A program made the position numbers and the translations under genes. From contig AAZW01000050.1 in the NCBI GenBank assembly GCA_000169995.1, positions 1-37,508 of the forward strand: a stretch of DNA of 37,508 nt, written 5' to 3'. Position 1 is the first letter of the stretch. Every line of letters begins with the position of its first letter. Below are positions 8,419 through 16,488 of this stretch, piece after piece. The notes under the pieces are model-generated. The model searched no databases. It was given only the letters and a program-made list of their open reading frames with translations, and was not told the origin of the DNA. Origin of the DNA: Vibrionales bacterium SWAT-3. Its GTDB lineage: Bacteria > Pseudomonadota > Gammaproteobacteria > Enterobacterales > Vibrionaceae.

Positions 8419-8757
8419 ATGCCAAAGATTATTGTTTTACCTCACGAAGATCTATGTCCAGAAGGCGCTGTTTTAGAAGCAAAAACTGGTGAAACGGTTC
8501 TTGATGTAGCGTTGAAGGCCGGTATTGGTATTGAGCACGCATGTGAAAAATCGTGTGCATGTACAACATGTCACGTTGTGATCCGTGAAGGTTTCGATTC
8601 TTTAGAAGAGAGTGATGACCTAGAAGACGATATGCTTGATAAAGCATGGGGCTTAGAAATGGAATCTCGCCTAGGTTGCCAAGCGAAAGTCGCTGATGAA
8701 GACCTTGTTGTTGAGATTCCAAAGTACACCTTGAACCTAGCATCTGAAGATCACTAA
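8419..8757 (+). CDS. fdx: Fdx, [2Fe-2S] ferredoxin of the isc operon
   Basis: This 112-residue adrenodoxin-type ferredoxin carries cluster ligands at C42, C48, C51 and C87 (ACEKSCACTTCH and RLGCQAK), the same numbering as E. coli Fdx; C46 is the extra non-ligand cysteine also seen there. It supplies electrons for cluster assembly on IscU, probably to reduce persulfide sulfur or to couple two [2Fe-2S] units. The protein is strongly acidic (EESDDLEDDMLDK), fitting a docking surface for basic partners. It is the seventh isc gene. A hairpin and 118 bp separate it from iscX. Confidence 0.97.
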   Translation: MPKIIVLPHEDLCPEGAVLEAKTGETVLDVALKAGIGIEHACEKSCACTTCHVVIREGFDSLEESDDLEDDMLDKAWGLEMESRLGCQAKVADEDLVVEIPKYTLNLASEDH

Positions 8758-8768
8758 GAATTACTCTA

Positions 8769-8795
8769 CAGTCATGGTGGTTTTCGCCATGACTG
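8769..8795 (+). other. Hairpin in the fdx-iscX gap
   Basis: An 11-bp stem with one G-U pair (CAGTCATGGTG with CGCCATGACTG) begins 12 bp after the fdx stop. The loop is short and no clean T-run follows. It may reduce read-through into iscX or mark the 3' end of the main isc message. Confidence 0.5.
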
Positions 8796-8875
8796 AGATA
8801 ACGATTTAGCAAAACTGGCCTAGAATATAGATCATAAAAGTGACTAAGTGTCTCTGATAAATATAAGGAAGTGTT

Positions 8876-9076
8876 ATGAGCTTGAAGTGGATTGATTCTC
8901 GCGATATCGCAATTGAGCTATGTGATTTGTACCCTGATACTGATCCTAAAACGGTACGTTTTACCGATCTGCACCAGTGGGTATTAGACCTTGAAGAGTT
9001 TGACGACGAGCCTAACCACTCGAACGAAAAGATCTTAGAGGCTATTATTTTGTGTTGGATGGATGAGATGGATTAA
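8876..9076 (+). CDS. iscX: IscX, small acidic iron-sulfur assembly modulator
   Basis: This 66-residue acidic protein begins MSLKWIDSRDIAIELCDLYPD and has FTDLHQWVLDLEEFDDEP, the IscX (YfhJ) signature. IscX binds IscS and iron, competes with frataxin CyaY for the same site, and tunes the desulfurase rate; it has also been proposed as an iron donor. It closes the isc operon as in E. coli. It is separated from fdx by 118 bp with a hairpin, more than the other operon gaps, so it may be expressed at a different level. A strong terminator follows 75 bp after the stop. Confidence 0.96.
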   Translation: MSLKWIDSRDIAIELCDLYPDTDPKTVRFTDLHQWVLDLEEFDDEPNHSNEKILEAIILCWMDEMD

Positions 9077-9150
9077 TCATCACATCGATGATTTGGCTAT
9101 GGAGTGAAATCAACCCCATATAAAACGCAGCCAAGTTAACAATTCTTACT

Positions 9151-9181
9151 AAAAAAAGCGGACCTTATGGTCCGTTTTTTT
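9151..9181 (+). terminator. Intrinsic terminator of the isc operon
   Basis: A perfect 6-bp stem (CGGACC / GGTCCG, loop TTAT) is flanked by seven A on the left and seven T on the right. It lies 75 bp past iscX and about 100 bp before pepB, so pepB must have its own promoter. Confidence 0.93.
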
Positions 9182-9282
9182 ATCAAAATGACATTTTACT
9201 TCTACATAATGCTAACATCAGTGCGCTAATAAAAAATAATCAGGATCACTCAAGCAAGGTGGTTCTCAGACAAGGAGAAATC

Positions 9283-10578
9283 ATGTCTACACAGATGTCA
9301 GTATTTTTAAGTCAAGAAGCTGCCCAGCCTCAGTGGGGAGCAAAAGCTATTTTATCGTTCTCGGAAGTAGGAGCGACAATTCACATTGGTGAAGGCCACG
9401 ATCTTGGTGCTGTTCAACGCGCAGGTCGCACACTTGACGGACAAGGTATTTCATTCGTTTCGCTAAGTGGTGAAGGTTGGGACCTAGAGAGCGTATGGGC
9501 TTTCAATCAAGGTTACCGTGGACCAAAGAAAAAGAATGCATTGGAGTGGGATGCACTGCCAGAAGCTGACCAAGCAGAGCTAGAAGCGCGTATCCGTGCG
9601 ACAGATTGGACGCGTGACATTATCAATAAAACGGCTGAAGAAGTTGCACCTCGCCAATTGGCGACAATGGCAGCTGAATACATTAAGTCAGTCGCGCCAG
9701 AAGGCACAGTTAAAGCGAAAATCGTTAAAGACAAAGACCTACTAACAGAAGGTTGGGAAGGCATCTACGCGGTAGGCCGCGGCTCTGAGCGTACTTCAGC
9801 AATGCTTCAACTGGACTTCAACCCAACAGGAGACGAAAGCGCGCCTGTATTTGCCTGTCTAGTTGGTAAAGGTATTACTTTCGACTCAGGCGGTTACAGC
9901 ATTAAGCCAGGTCAGTTCATGACTGCAATGAAAGCGGACATGGGTGGCGCAGCGACTATCACTGGTGGTTTAGGTCTTGCGATTGAGCGTGGCCTGAACA
10001 AGCGCATCAAGCTTATCCTATGTTGTGCAGAGAACATGATCTCTGGCCGTGCATTGAAGCTTGGCGATATTATCACGTACAAGAACGGTAAGACGGTTGA
10101 GATCATGAACACCGACGCAGAAGGTCGTTTAGTTCTAGCTGATGGCCTGATGTACGCAAGTGAGCAAAATCCTGAGCTTATCATCGACTGTGCAACGCTA
10201 ACGGGCGCTGCTAAAAACGCACTGGGTAACGACTACCACGCACTAATGAGCTTCGATGACGAGCTGGCTCACCAAGCACTAACGGCGGCTAACCAAGAGA
10301 AAGAAGGCCTGTGGCCACTGCCTCTTGCGGACTTCCACCGTGGTATGCTGCCTTCAAACTTTGCTGACCTTTCGAACATCAGCACGGGTGATTACACTCC
10401 TGGTGCAAGCACGGCTGCTGCGTTCCTGTCTTACTTCGTAGATGACTACAAAAAAGGCTGGATGCACATGGATTGCGCGGGTACTTACCGTAAATCTCCA
10501 AGTGATAAGTGGGCGGCAGGTGCAACAGGCATGGGTGTTCGCACACTGGCTCGCATTCTTATCGACCAAGCAAAATAA
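9283..10578 (+). CDS. pepB: PepB, aminopeptidase B (M17 leucyl aminopeptidase family)
   Basis: This cytosolic two-metal aminopeptidase has 431 residues, close to E. coli PepB (427). It removes N-terminal residues from short peptides during protein turnover. The catalytic C-terminal domain shows the metal and active-site motifs VGKGITFDSGGYSIKP, MKADMGGAA and NTDAEGRL (276-283), typical of M17. The N-terminal domain is the shorter PepB type rather than the PepA type. I chose the ATG at 9283, six bases after AAGGAG; the frame also opens eight codons upstream at a GTG that lacks such a site. It lies between isc and ndk, as in other vibrios and E. coli. Confidence 0.95.
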   Translation: MSTQMSVFLSQEAAQPQWGAKAILSFSEVGATIHIGEGHDLGAVQRAGRTLDGQGISFVSLSGEGWDLESVWAFNQGYRGPKKKNALEWDALPEADQAELEARIRATDWTRDIINKTAEEVAPRQLATMAAEYIKSVAPEGTVKAKIVKDKDLLTEGWEGIYAVGRGSERTSAMLQLDFNPTGDESAPVFACLVGKGITFDSGGYSIKPGQFMTAMKADMGGAATITGGLGLAIERGLNKRIKLILCCAENMISGRALKLGDIITYKNGKTVEIMNTDAEGRLVLADGLMYASEQNPELIIDCATLTGAAKNALGNDYHALMSFDDELAHQALTAANQEKEGLWPLPLADFHRGMLPSNFADLSNISTGDYTPGASTAAAFLSYFVDDYKKGWMHMDCAGTYRKSPSDKWAAGATGMGVRTLARILIDQAK

Positions 10579-10586
10579 TAATAACG

Positions 10587-10609
10587 ATGAGCGGTTCGAT
10601 ACCGCTCAT
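10587..10609 (+). other. Hairpin after pepB
   Basis: A perfect 9-bp stem (ATGAGCGGT / ACCGCTCAT) with a 5-nt loop starts 9 bp after the pepB stop. No T-run follows, so it is at best a weak or Rho-assisted terminator, or a 3'-end stabiliser. Confidence 0.5.
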
Positions 10610-10681
10610 TGATTATCTTAGATCGAATGATCTTGGTAATTTCAGTATTTAATAACAAAAAAATGAAGTGAAGGAATCCCT

Positions 10682-11116
10682 ATGGCTCTAGAAAGAACGT
10701 TCTCAATTGTTAAGCCGGATGCAGTTAAACGTAACCTTGTTGGTGAAATCTACCACCGCATCGAAAAAGCAGGCCTAGAAATCATTGCTGCTAAGATGGT
10801 TCGTCTGACTGAAGAGCAAGCGAGCGGCTTCTACGCGGAACACGAAGGCAAAGAATTCTTTGGTCCACTAAAAGAGTTCATGACTTCTGGTCCTATCATG
10901 GTTCAAGTACTTGAAGGCGAAAACGCAATTGCTCGTTACCGTGAACTTATGGGCAAAACAAACCCAGAAGAAGCGGCATGCGGCACGATCCGCGCTGATT
11001 ACGCAATCAGCATGCGTTACAACTCAGTACACGGCAGCGACAGCCCAGAGTCTGCAGCTCGTGAAATCGAGTTCTTCTTCCCAGAATCTGAGATTTGCCC
11101 ACGTCCTGCTCAATAA
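10682..11116 (+). CDS. ndk: Ndk, nucleoside diphosphate kinase
   Basis: This 144-residue enzyme matches the family length (E. coli 143). It moves the gamma phosphate of ATP to NDPs and dNDPs through a phosphohistidine. The active-site histidine is H117 in YNSVHGSDS, and the N-terminal MALERTFSIVKPDAVKRN is the conserved opening with the nucleotide-binding K11. The FFGPLKEFMTSGPIMVQVLEG segment is also typical. It lies in a 103-bp gap from pepB with a hairpin between, and has a strong terminator 20 bp past its stop, so it is probably a single-gene transcript. Ribosome site AAGGAAT precedes the ATG. Confidence 0.98.
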   Translation: MALERTFSIVKPDAVKRNLVGEIYHRIEKAGLEIIAAKMVRLTEEQASGFYAEHEGKEFFGPLKEFMTSGPIMVQVLEGENAIARYRELMGKTNPEEAACGTIRADYAISMRYNSVHGSDSPESAAREIEFFFPESEICPRPAQ

Positions 11117-11136
11117 GCGACACAGCAAATGATTCT

Positions 11137-11165
11137 AAAGGCTTCACTTCGGTGAGGCCTTTTTT
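11137..11165 (+). terminator. Intrinsic terminator of ndk
   Basis: A 10-bp stem (AAGGCTTCAC / GTGAGGCCTT, one G-T pair) is capped by the stable tetraloop TTCG and followed by a T-run at 11159-11165. Confidence 0.93.
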
Positions 11166-11200
11166 GTATGTGGATTTTACGTTCGAGATAGTTTATCTAG

Positions 11201-11258
11201 TCGTCATTCCCGATAGCGACGAAGGAGTGTAGTCGGGAATCTGGTTCTGATTTCCAGA
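11201..11258. repeat. REP-like palindromic intergenic repeat
   Basis: Inverted 8-bp arms ATTCCCGA (11206-11213) and TCGGGAAT (11233-11240) flank a 19-bp centre. A second nested pair, TCTGG / CCAGA, lies just after. This TCATTCCCGA...TCGGGAATCT layout resembles small dispersed palindromes common between vibrio genes. I see only one copy here, so calling it a dispersed repeat is recall rather than observation. Confidence 0.5.
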
Positions 11259-11339
11259 ATTGTAAGTAATGAAAGGTGGTTGTTTAAATTTTAATCACTT
11301 AAGTTTGAATGTCTTAGTAAACACAGGGTTTTACAGCCC

Positions 11340-11368
11340 TTGTTGAACATGCGTAAAGGCTGTACAAT
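11340..11368 (+). promoter_or_regulatory. Sigma-70-type promoter for rlmN
   Basis: TTGTTG at 11340-11345 and TACAAT at 11363-11368 are separated by exactly 17 bp. The predicted transcript would start near 11375, giving a leader of about 30 nt before the rlmN ATG. The -10 is a five-of-six match and the -35 is weak. Confidence 0.5.
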
Positions 11369-11406
11369 TCGCGCCCTTAATTATTGTTCCGTCATTGAGA
11401 GGCATC

Positions 11407-12549
11407 ATGACCACAGCTAAAGTCAATCTACTCGATTTTGATCGTAAAGGTCTTCGTAAATTTTTCACAGAAGAATTGAATGAGAAAGCTTTTCGCGCAG
11501 ATCAAGTGATGAAGTGGATGTATCACTTCGGTGTCGATGACTTCGAAAACATGAACAACATCAACAAAAAGTTGCGTGAAAAACTTCAACGCCGCTGTGA
11601 AATTGTTGCACCTGTTGTTTCTGAAGCTCAACACTCTTCAGACGGCACAATTAAATGGGCGATGAGCGTTGGCGACCAAGACGTTGAGACGGTATACATC
11701 CCAGACGGTGACCGTGCGACTCTATGTGTATCTTCACAGGTTGGTTGTGCGCTAGAGTGTAAATTCTGCTCGACAGCTCAACAAGGCTTTAACCGTAACC
11801 TAAAAGTTTCTGAGATCGTGGGTCAAATCTGGCGTGCTGCTCGTGAAATTGGTCTAGAGAAAGAGACAGGCCGTCGTCCAATTACTAACGTTGTGATGAT
11901 GGGTATGGGTGAGCCGCTACTAAACATGAAAAACCTAATGCCATCATTAGAGATCATGCTTGATGACCTAGGTTTTGCACTGTCTAAGCGTCGCGTAACA
12001 GTATCTACTTCAGGTGTTGTATCTGGCCTTGACCAAATGACAGATAACATCGACGTAGCACTCGCTATTTCTCTACACGCGCCAAACGATGAACTTCGTA
12101 GCCAAATCATGCCGATCAACGACCGTTGGGATATCCAAGATTTCCTAGCATCTGTTCGTCGCTACATTGCTTCTTCAAATGCTAACCGCGGTAAAGTAAC
12201 GGTAGAGTACGTTCTATTGGATCATGTGAATGACGATATGGACCACGCACGTGAACTTGCTGAGCTGATGAAAGACACGCCATGTAAGATTAACTTGATT
12301 CCATTTAACCCTTACCCAGGTTCACCATACAAGAAGCCAAGCAACTCTCGTATTGACCGCTTCCAAAAAACGCTAATGGAATACGACTACACAGTAACGG
12401 TTCGTAAAACGCGTGGTGACGATATTGATGCAGCATGTGGCCAGTTGGTTGGTGATGTTATCGATAGAACTAAGCGTACTAAAATGCTTAAAGCGGCATC
12501 AGAAGCTAACTTGGTTGCCGGTGGTGTGATTGAAGTAAAAGCGGTATAA
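11407..12549 (+). CDS. rlmN: RlmN, dual 23S rRNA A2503 and tRNA A37 C2-methyltransferase
   Basis: This radical-SAM enzyme of 380 residues makes 2-methyladenosine in 23S rRNA and in several tRNAs. The radical-SAM cysteines are C114, C118 and C121 (CALECKFC), and the SAM-binding VVMMGMGEPLLN follows. The C-terminal catalytic cysteine lies in TRGDDIDAACGQL; it forms the methyl-transfer intermediate. KINLIPFNPYPGSPY and SNSRIDRF also match E. coli RlmN closely. I use the ATG at 11407 after GAGAGGC; an upstream TTG (11395) would add four residues. It carries no sign of Cfr-type divergence. A hairpin and a 439-bp gap follow before rodZ. Confidence 0.96.
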   Translation: MTTAKVNLLDFDRKGLRKFFTEELNEKAFRADQVMKWMYHFGVDDFENMNNINKKLREKLQRRCEIVAPVVSEAQHSSDGTIKWAMSVGDQDVETVYIPDGDRATLCVSSQVGCALECKFCSTAQQGFNRNLKVSEIVGQIWRAAREIGLEKETGRRPITNVVMMGMGEPLLNMKNLMPSLEIMLDDLGFALSKRRVTVSTSGVVSGLDQMTDNIDVALAISLHAPNDELRSQIMPINDRWDIQDFLASVRRYIASSNANRGKVTVEYVLLDHVNDDMDHARELAELMKDTPCKINLIPFNPYPGSPYKKPSNSRIDRFQKTLMEYDYTVTVRKTRGDDIDAACGQLVGDVIDRTKRTKMLKAASEANLVAGGVIEVKAV

Positions 12550-12569
12550 AACGCGATTTGAATCTAAAC

Positions 12570-12594
12570 AAGCCAGAAGTATTACTTCTGGCTT
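12570..12594 (+). terminator. Probable terminator hairpin after rlmN
   Basis: A perfect 11-bp stem (AAGCCAGAAGT / ACTTCTGGCTT) with a 3-nt loop starts 21 bp past the rlmN stop. The following sequence (GTTGCGTTTT) is T-rich but broken, so termination may be incomplete. Confidence 0.6.
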
Positions 12595-12988
12595 GTTGCG
12601 TTTTGGGGACTTCGTTTTCTGTTTTTTGGACTTCTTGCCCACGCTTTCTTACATTTTTCGTCAATTTTTGGACAAAACCATGAGCTGACGGTAAATTTTG
12701 TTGAAAGTATTTTTGCCTTGTAATGGCATTAGCTTATGATTAACTAATCTTAAATTAATTTAAGTGCTCGCTTGTTACTGATCATCAATATGTCTATTTA
12801 GGTTGGCTACTTGATAAACTAGCTTCCTGAGAACGTCACTAATAACAATATGCATGACGTTCGTCTTTAAGGGTTGATGAGTTGAGTAACAGGACAAATT
12901 CCACATAAGTGGGTTGTTAGATTGAGCTTAAACGATAATAAAAAACGCTCTCGTCGACCTGCGATAATATTTTAGAAGTTCACTCTCT
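12595..12988. other. AT-rich intergenic region upstream of rodZ with an inverted repeat
   Basis: About 390 bp without a convincing gene on either strand. It contains a perfect 8-bp inverted repeat, GAACGTCA (12831-12838) and TGACGTTC (12855-12862), separated by 16 bp. This could be a hairpin or a regulator site. The region presumably holds the promoter of rodZ-ispG-hisS, but I could not pick one -10/-35 pair over others. Confidence 0.4.
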
Positions 12989-13942
12989 ATGAACACAGAA
13001 CACGACACACAAACGCAAGAACCAATCGCTCCAGCTCTAGAAGCGGGGACGCTACTGAAAAATCAACGAGAAGCTCTTGGTTTAACACAAAAGCAGATCT
13101 CGGATCGCCTAAAACTACGCATCTCTTTAATTCAACAGATTGAAGAAAACCAATTTGAGTCAGACCAAGTCGCAACCTTTATGCGTGGTTACATCCGTTC
13201 ATACGCGAAATACGTCAATCTTGATGAAAAAGTGGTATTGAACGCGCTTCGCCATTCCGGTGATGCTCAACATCAAGATCAAGAAATGCTGAGCTTTTCT
13301 CGCAAGACGAAAACAGAAAAGCACAACAGCCGTATTATGCTGCTCACTTGGGGTATCTTTGCAGTTATCGTCGGTATATCTTCACTGTGGTGGTGGCAGA
13401 ATCAACAACAAGACACCCTATCTCAATCTCTGGCTAACACTGAAAGTTCAGAAGAGCTTGCGGTGGAAGAGTCACTGGACCCTGAGTTCGCTTCTTTAGA
13501 AGTGATTGAAGCTGAACAAAACGATGCTGCGGCTTCTGTGATTGAAGATACTGAAGGCCTTGCTGCAATCAGTGATGCGGCAGATACTTCAGCAGCACTT
13601 GACGTGACTGATGAACAACCAGCAGTCGACGCAGAACCAGCTGTTGAATTAGAAACCGTTGAAGCAACAACTGCTCCTGAAACAACGCCAACACCTGAAG
13701 TGGCAACCAAAGCGCTAACGATGCAGTTTACTGCAGACTGTTGGATTCAAGTTAAAGATGCGACCGGCAAAACTTTGTCAACTGGCATCAAAAAAGCGGG
13801 TCAGTCACTAAATCTATCAGGAACTGCGCCATATAAAGTGATTCTAGGTGCGCCAGAAGGCGTATCAATGACATTTGCAAGTGAACCTGTCGACCTTTCT
13901 GGGTATACTTCAGGCAAAGTAGCCAGAATAACCTTACCTTAG
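12989..13942 (+). CDS. rodZ: RodZ, membrane cytoskeleton/cell-shape protein
   Basis: RodZ has 317 residues here. An N-terminal Cro-like helix-turn-helix (about residues 20-90, LLKNQREALGLTQKQISDRL) binds MreB rather than DNA. A single membrane helix lies at about 117-135 (MLLTWGIFAVIVGISSLWWW). A long acidic, A/E/T-rich periplasmic linker (about 145-235) leads to a beta-rich C-terminal domain (about 240-317, with TADCWIQVKDATGK). It couples MreB filaments to the elongation machinery and keeps cells rod-shaped. ispG starts 7 bp after the stop, so rodZ-ispG are co-transcribed as in E. coli. The linker is compositionally biased and probably disordered. Confidence 0.94.
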   Translation: MNTEHDTQTQEPIAPALEAGTLLKNQREALGLTQKQISDRLKLRISLIQQIEENQFESDQVATFMRGYIRSYAKYVNLDEKVVLNALRHSGDAQHQDQEMLSFSRKTKTEKHNSRIMLLTWGIFAVIVGISSLWWWQNQQQDTLSQSLANTESSEELAVEESLDPEFASLEVIEAEQNDAAASVIEDTEGLAAISDAADTSAALDVTDEQPAVDAEPAVELETVEATTAPETTPTPEVATKALTMQFTADCWIQVKDATGKTLSTGIKKAGQSLNLSGTAPYKVILGAPEGVSMTFASEPVDLSGYTSGKVARITLP

Positions 13943-13949
13943 AGTTAAT

Positions 13950-15071
13950 ATGCAACACGAATCTCCTATTATTCGTCGCAAATCAACCCGTATTTATGTG
14001 GGTGATGTGCCGATCGGTGATGGTGCACCTATTGCTGTGCAATCCATGACCAACACAAGAACAACAGACGTAGCCGCAACCGTTGCTCAGATCCGAGCTT
14101 TGGAAAATGTAGGCGCTGATATCGTTCGCGTATCTGTACCGACTATGGATGCCGCTGAAGCATTTAAGCAAATCAAGCAGCAGGTTTCTGTTCCTTTGGT
14201 CGCTGACATTCACTTTGACTACCGTATCGCGCTGAAAGTGGCTGAGTACGGTGTAGACTGTTTGCGTATCAACCCAGGTAACATCGGTAACGAGAGCCGT
14301 ATCCGCTCAGTTGTTGATTGTGCTCGTGATATGAATATTCCGATTCGTATTGGTGTTAACGGCGGTTCTCTTGAAAAAGAGATCCAAGAGAAATACACAG
14401 AGCCAACAGCAGAAGCGCTTGTTGAATCAGCAATGCGTCACGTAGATATCTTAGACCGTCTCAACTTTGATCAATTTAAAGTGAGCGTTAAAGCATCTGA
14501 CGTATTCCTAGCTGTAGGTTCATACCGTTTGCTGGCGAAACAGATTGATCAACCGCTTCACCTTGGTATTACTGAAGCTGGTGGTGCACGAGCTGGTGCA
14601 GTTAAGTCTTCTGTAGGCTTAGGTATGCTTCTTTCTGAAGGTATTGGTGACACACTACGTATCTCGCTAGCGGCAGACCCTGTTGAAGAGATCAAAGTTG
14701 GCTTCGATATTCTTAAATCTTTGCGTATTCGCTCGCGTGGTATCAACTTCATCGCGTGTCCAAGCTGTTCTCGCCAAGAGTTCGATGTTATTAACACCGT
14801 AAACGCGCTTGAAGAGCGTCTAGAAGACGTGATTACCCCAATGGATGTTTCTATCATCGGTTGTGTGGTGAACGGCCCAGGTGAAGCAGAAGTCTCTCAT
14901 CTAGGTCTCGCGGGTAGTGCACGTAAGAGTGCCTTCTACGAAGATGGTAAGCGTCAGAAAGAGCGCTTTGACAACAACGACCTTGTTGATCAGCTCGAAG
15001 CTAAGATTCGAGCAAAAGCATCAGTGCTTGATAAAGCAAATCGCATTGATGTAGAAAACCTAGAAGATTAA
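13950..15071 (+). CDS. ispG: IspG, 4-hydroxy-3-methylbut-2-enyl diphosphate synthase
   Basis: IspG (GcpE) has 373 residues and catalyses the reductive ring opening of MEcPP to HMBPP, the next-to-last step of the MEP isoprenoid pathway. It is a [4Fe-4S] enzyme. The ligands C270, C273 (ACPSCSRQEF), C305 (GCVVNGPGEAE) and E312 are all present at E. coli numbering. The N-terminal TIM-barrel starts at RRKSTRIYVGDVPIGDGAPI. It depends on clusters made by the isc system in this same window, although that is a pathway link and not an operon link. hisS follows closely, about 70 bp from stop to the chosen GTG start. Confidence 0.97.
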   Translation: MQHESPIIRRKSTRIYVGDVPIGDGAPIAVQSMTNTRTTDVAATVAQIRALENVGADIVRVSVPTMDAAEAFKQIKQQVSVPLVADIHFDYRIALKVAEYGVDCLRINPGNIGNESRIRSVVDCARDMNIPIRIGVNGGSLEKEIQEKYTEPTAEALVESAMRHVDILDRLNFDQFKVSVKASDVFLAVGSYRLLAKQIDQPLHLGITEAGGARAGAVKSSVGLGMLLSEGIGDTLRISLAADPVEEIKVGFDILKSLRIRSRGINFIACPSCSRQEFDVINTVNALEERLEDVITPMDVSIIGCVVNGPGEAEVSHLGLAGSARKSAFYEDGKRQKERFDNNDLVDQLEAKIRAKASVLDKANRIDVENLED

Positions 15072-15140
15072 TAAACGCGATGAGGTGTGGTTGTCTATTC
15101 GCATCAACACCTGGTCGTGAAAAATTACGGAATAAATATT

Positions 15141-16409
15141 GTGGCTAAAAATATCCAAGCAATCCGAGGCATGAACGACTGCCTTCCGACTCAATCACCA
15201 CTGTGGCAAAAAGTAGAAAGCGCAGTGAAAAACGTGGTGAGTGCACACGGTTACAACGAAGTGCGTATGCCTATCGTTGAAGAAACAAACCTATTTAGCC
15301 GCGCAGTGGGTGAAGAGACAGACGTTGTTTCAAAAGAGATGTACACCTTTGATGACCGTAACGGCGATAGCCTAACGCTACGTCCAGAAGGTACAGCGGG
15401 TTGTGTACGTTCATGCATCCAAAACAGCCTTATCAACCGTGATGAACAGCGCCTATGGTACATGGGTCCAATGTTCCGTCACGAGCGTCCTCAAAAAGGT
15501 CGTTACCGTCAATTCCACCAATGTGGTGTGGAAGTGTTTGGCCTAGACGGTCCAGACGTTGACGCAGAACTTATCATGATGACTGCGCGTCTATGGCGTG
15601 AGCTAGGCATCGACAAGCACGTTCGTCTAGAGCTGAACTCAATCGGTTCTACTGAAGATCGCGCAAACTACCGTACAGCACTTGTTGCTTTCCTTGAACA
15701 GCACATCGATGTGCTAGACGAAGATTGCAAACGTCGCATGCACACCAACCCACTTCGTGTACTAGATACTAAGAACCCAGACGTTCAAGCTATCTTAGGT
15801 GACGCACCTCGACTTTCTGAGTACTTAGGTGAAGAGTCGAAGCAACATTTTGCTGGTTTGTGTGAACTTCTTGATGCTGTTGGTATCGAATACCAAGTTA
15901 ACGAGCGTCTAGTACGTGGTTTGGACTACTACAACCGCACAGTATTTGAGTGGATCACCGAAAGCCTAGGTGCTCAAGGTACCGTATGTGGCGGTGGTCG
16001 TTACGACGGTCTTGTTGAACAACTTGGCGGTAAAGCAACACCAGCTGTTGGTTTCGCAATGGGCCTAGAGCGTCTAGTCCTAATGATGGAAACGCTAGAG
16101 CTAACAGAAGTTCGTCGCAGTGTTGATGTTTACATGGTTGCGGCTGGCGAAGGCACAATGATCGCGGGCATGCAATTAGCGAATCAATTACGTGATACCG
16201 TTGAAGGTGTGCGTGTAATGAGTCACTTCGGTGGTGGTAGCTTCAAGAAGCAATTCAAACGTGCAGACAAAGTAGGTGCGGTTGTTGCACTGGTACTTGG
16301 CGAAAACGAAGTTGCTGATAATACAGTTGTGCTAAAAGATTTGGTTGGCGGCGAGCAAGAAACCGTGTCTCAAACGGAAGTTGCAGCAAAAGTAGCTGCG
16401 CTAATCTAA
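15141..16409 (+). CDS. hisS: HisS, histidyl-tRNA synthetase
   Basis: This class II synthetase attaches histidine to tRNA-His. From the GTG at 15141 it is 422 residues (E. coli 424) and begins VAKNIQAIRGMNDCLP, the family N-terminus; the frame extends 18 codons upstream but without homology. Motif 2 is FRHERPQKGRYRQFHQCGVE (about 111-130), the histidine-specific loop is LVRGLDYYNRTVFEW (about 257), and motif 3 lies in VGFAMGLERLVLM. A C-terminal anticodon-binding domain follows (about 325-422). It lies in the rodZ-ispG-hisS-yfgM-bamB-der gene string as in E. coli. A small hairpin separates it from yfgM. Confidence 0.96.
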   Translation: MAKNIQAIRGMNDCLPTQSPLWQKVESAVKNVVSAHGYNEVRMPIVEETNLFSRAVGEETDVVSKEMYTFDDRNGDSLTLRPEGTAGCVRSCIQNSLINRDEQRLWYMGPMFRHERPQKGRYRQFHQCGVEVFGLDGPDVDAELIMMTARLWRELGIDKHVRLELNSIGSTEDRANYRTALVAFLEQHIDVLDEDCKRRMHTNPLRVLDTKNPDVQAILGDAPRLSEYLGEESKQHFAGLCELLDAVGIEYQVNERLVRGLDYYNRTVFEWITESLGAQGTVCGGGRYDGLVEQLGGKATPAVGFAMGLERLVLMMETLELTEVRRSVDVYMVAAGEGTMIAGMQLANQLRDTVEGVRVMSHFGGGSFKKQFKRADKVGAVVALVLGENEVADNTVVLKDLVGGEQETVSQTEVAAKVAALI

Positions 16410-16442
16410 TTAGCCTTAGAGCAAACGCTCATAACGAATACT

Positions 16443-16465
16443 AACGTCAGCACTATGCTGGCGTT
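16443..16465 (+). other. Hairpin in the hisS-yfgM gap
   Basis: A 9-bp stem with one G-T pair (AACGTCAGC / GCTGGCGTT) and a 5-nt loop, followed by TTAAAG and no T-run. It may be a weak attenuator or an mRNA-stability element. Confidence 0.45.
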
Positions 16466-16488
16466 TAAAGAATTAAAGAGGACAGGAA

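Noticed and set aside
12550..12988. A lost type IV pilus gene (pilF/pilW) between rlmN and rodZ
   Set aside because: That gene sits there in some gammaproteobacteria, but I see no remnant in any frame and I believe vibrios often carry it elsewhere, so its absence is not evidence of loss.
15087..15140. Upstream GTG start for hisS giving 440 residues
   Set aside because: The extra 18 residues are not part of the family, while the GTG at 15141 gives the conserved AKNIQAIRGMND start and normal length.
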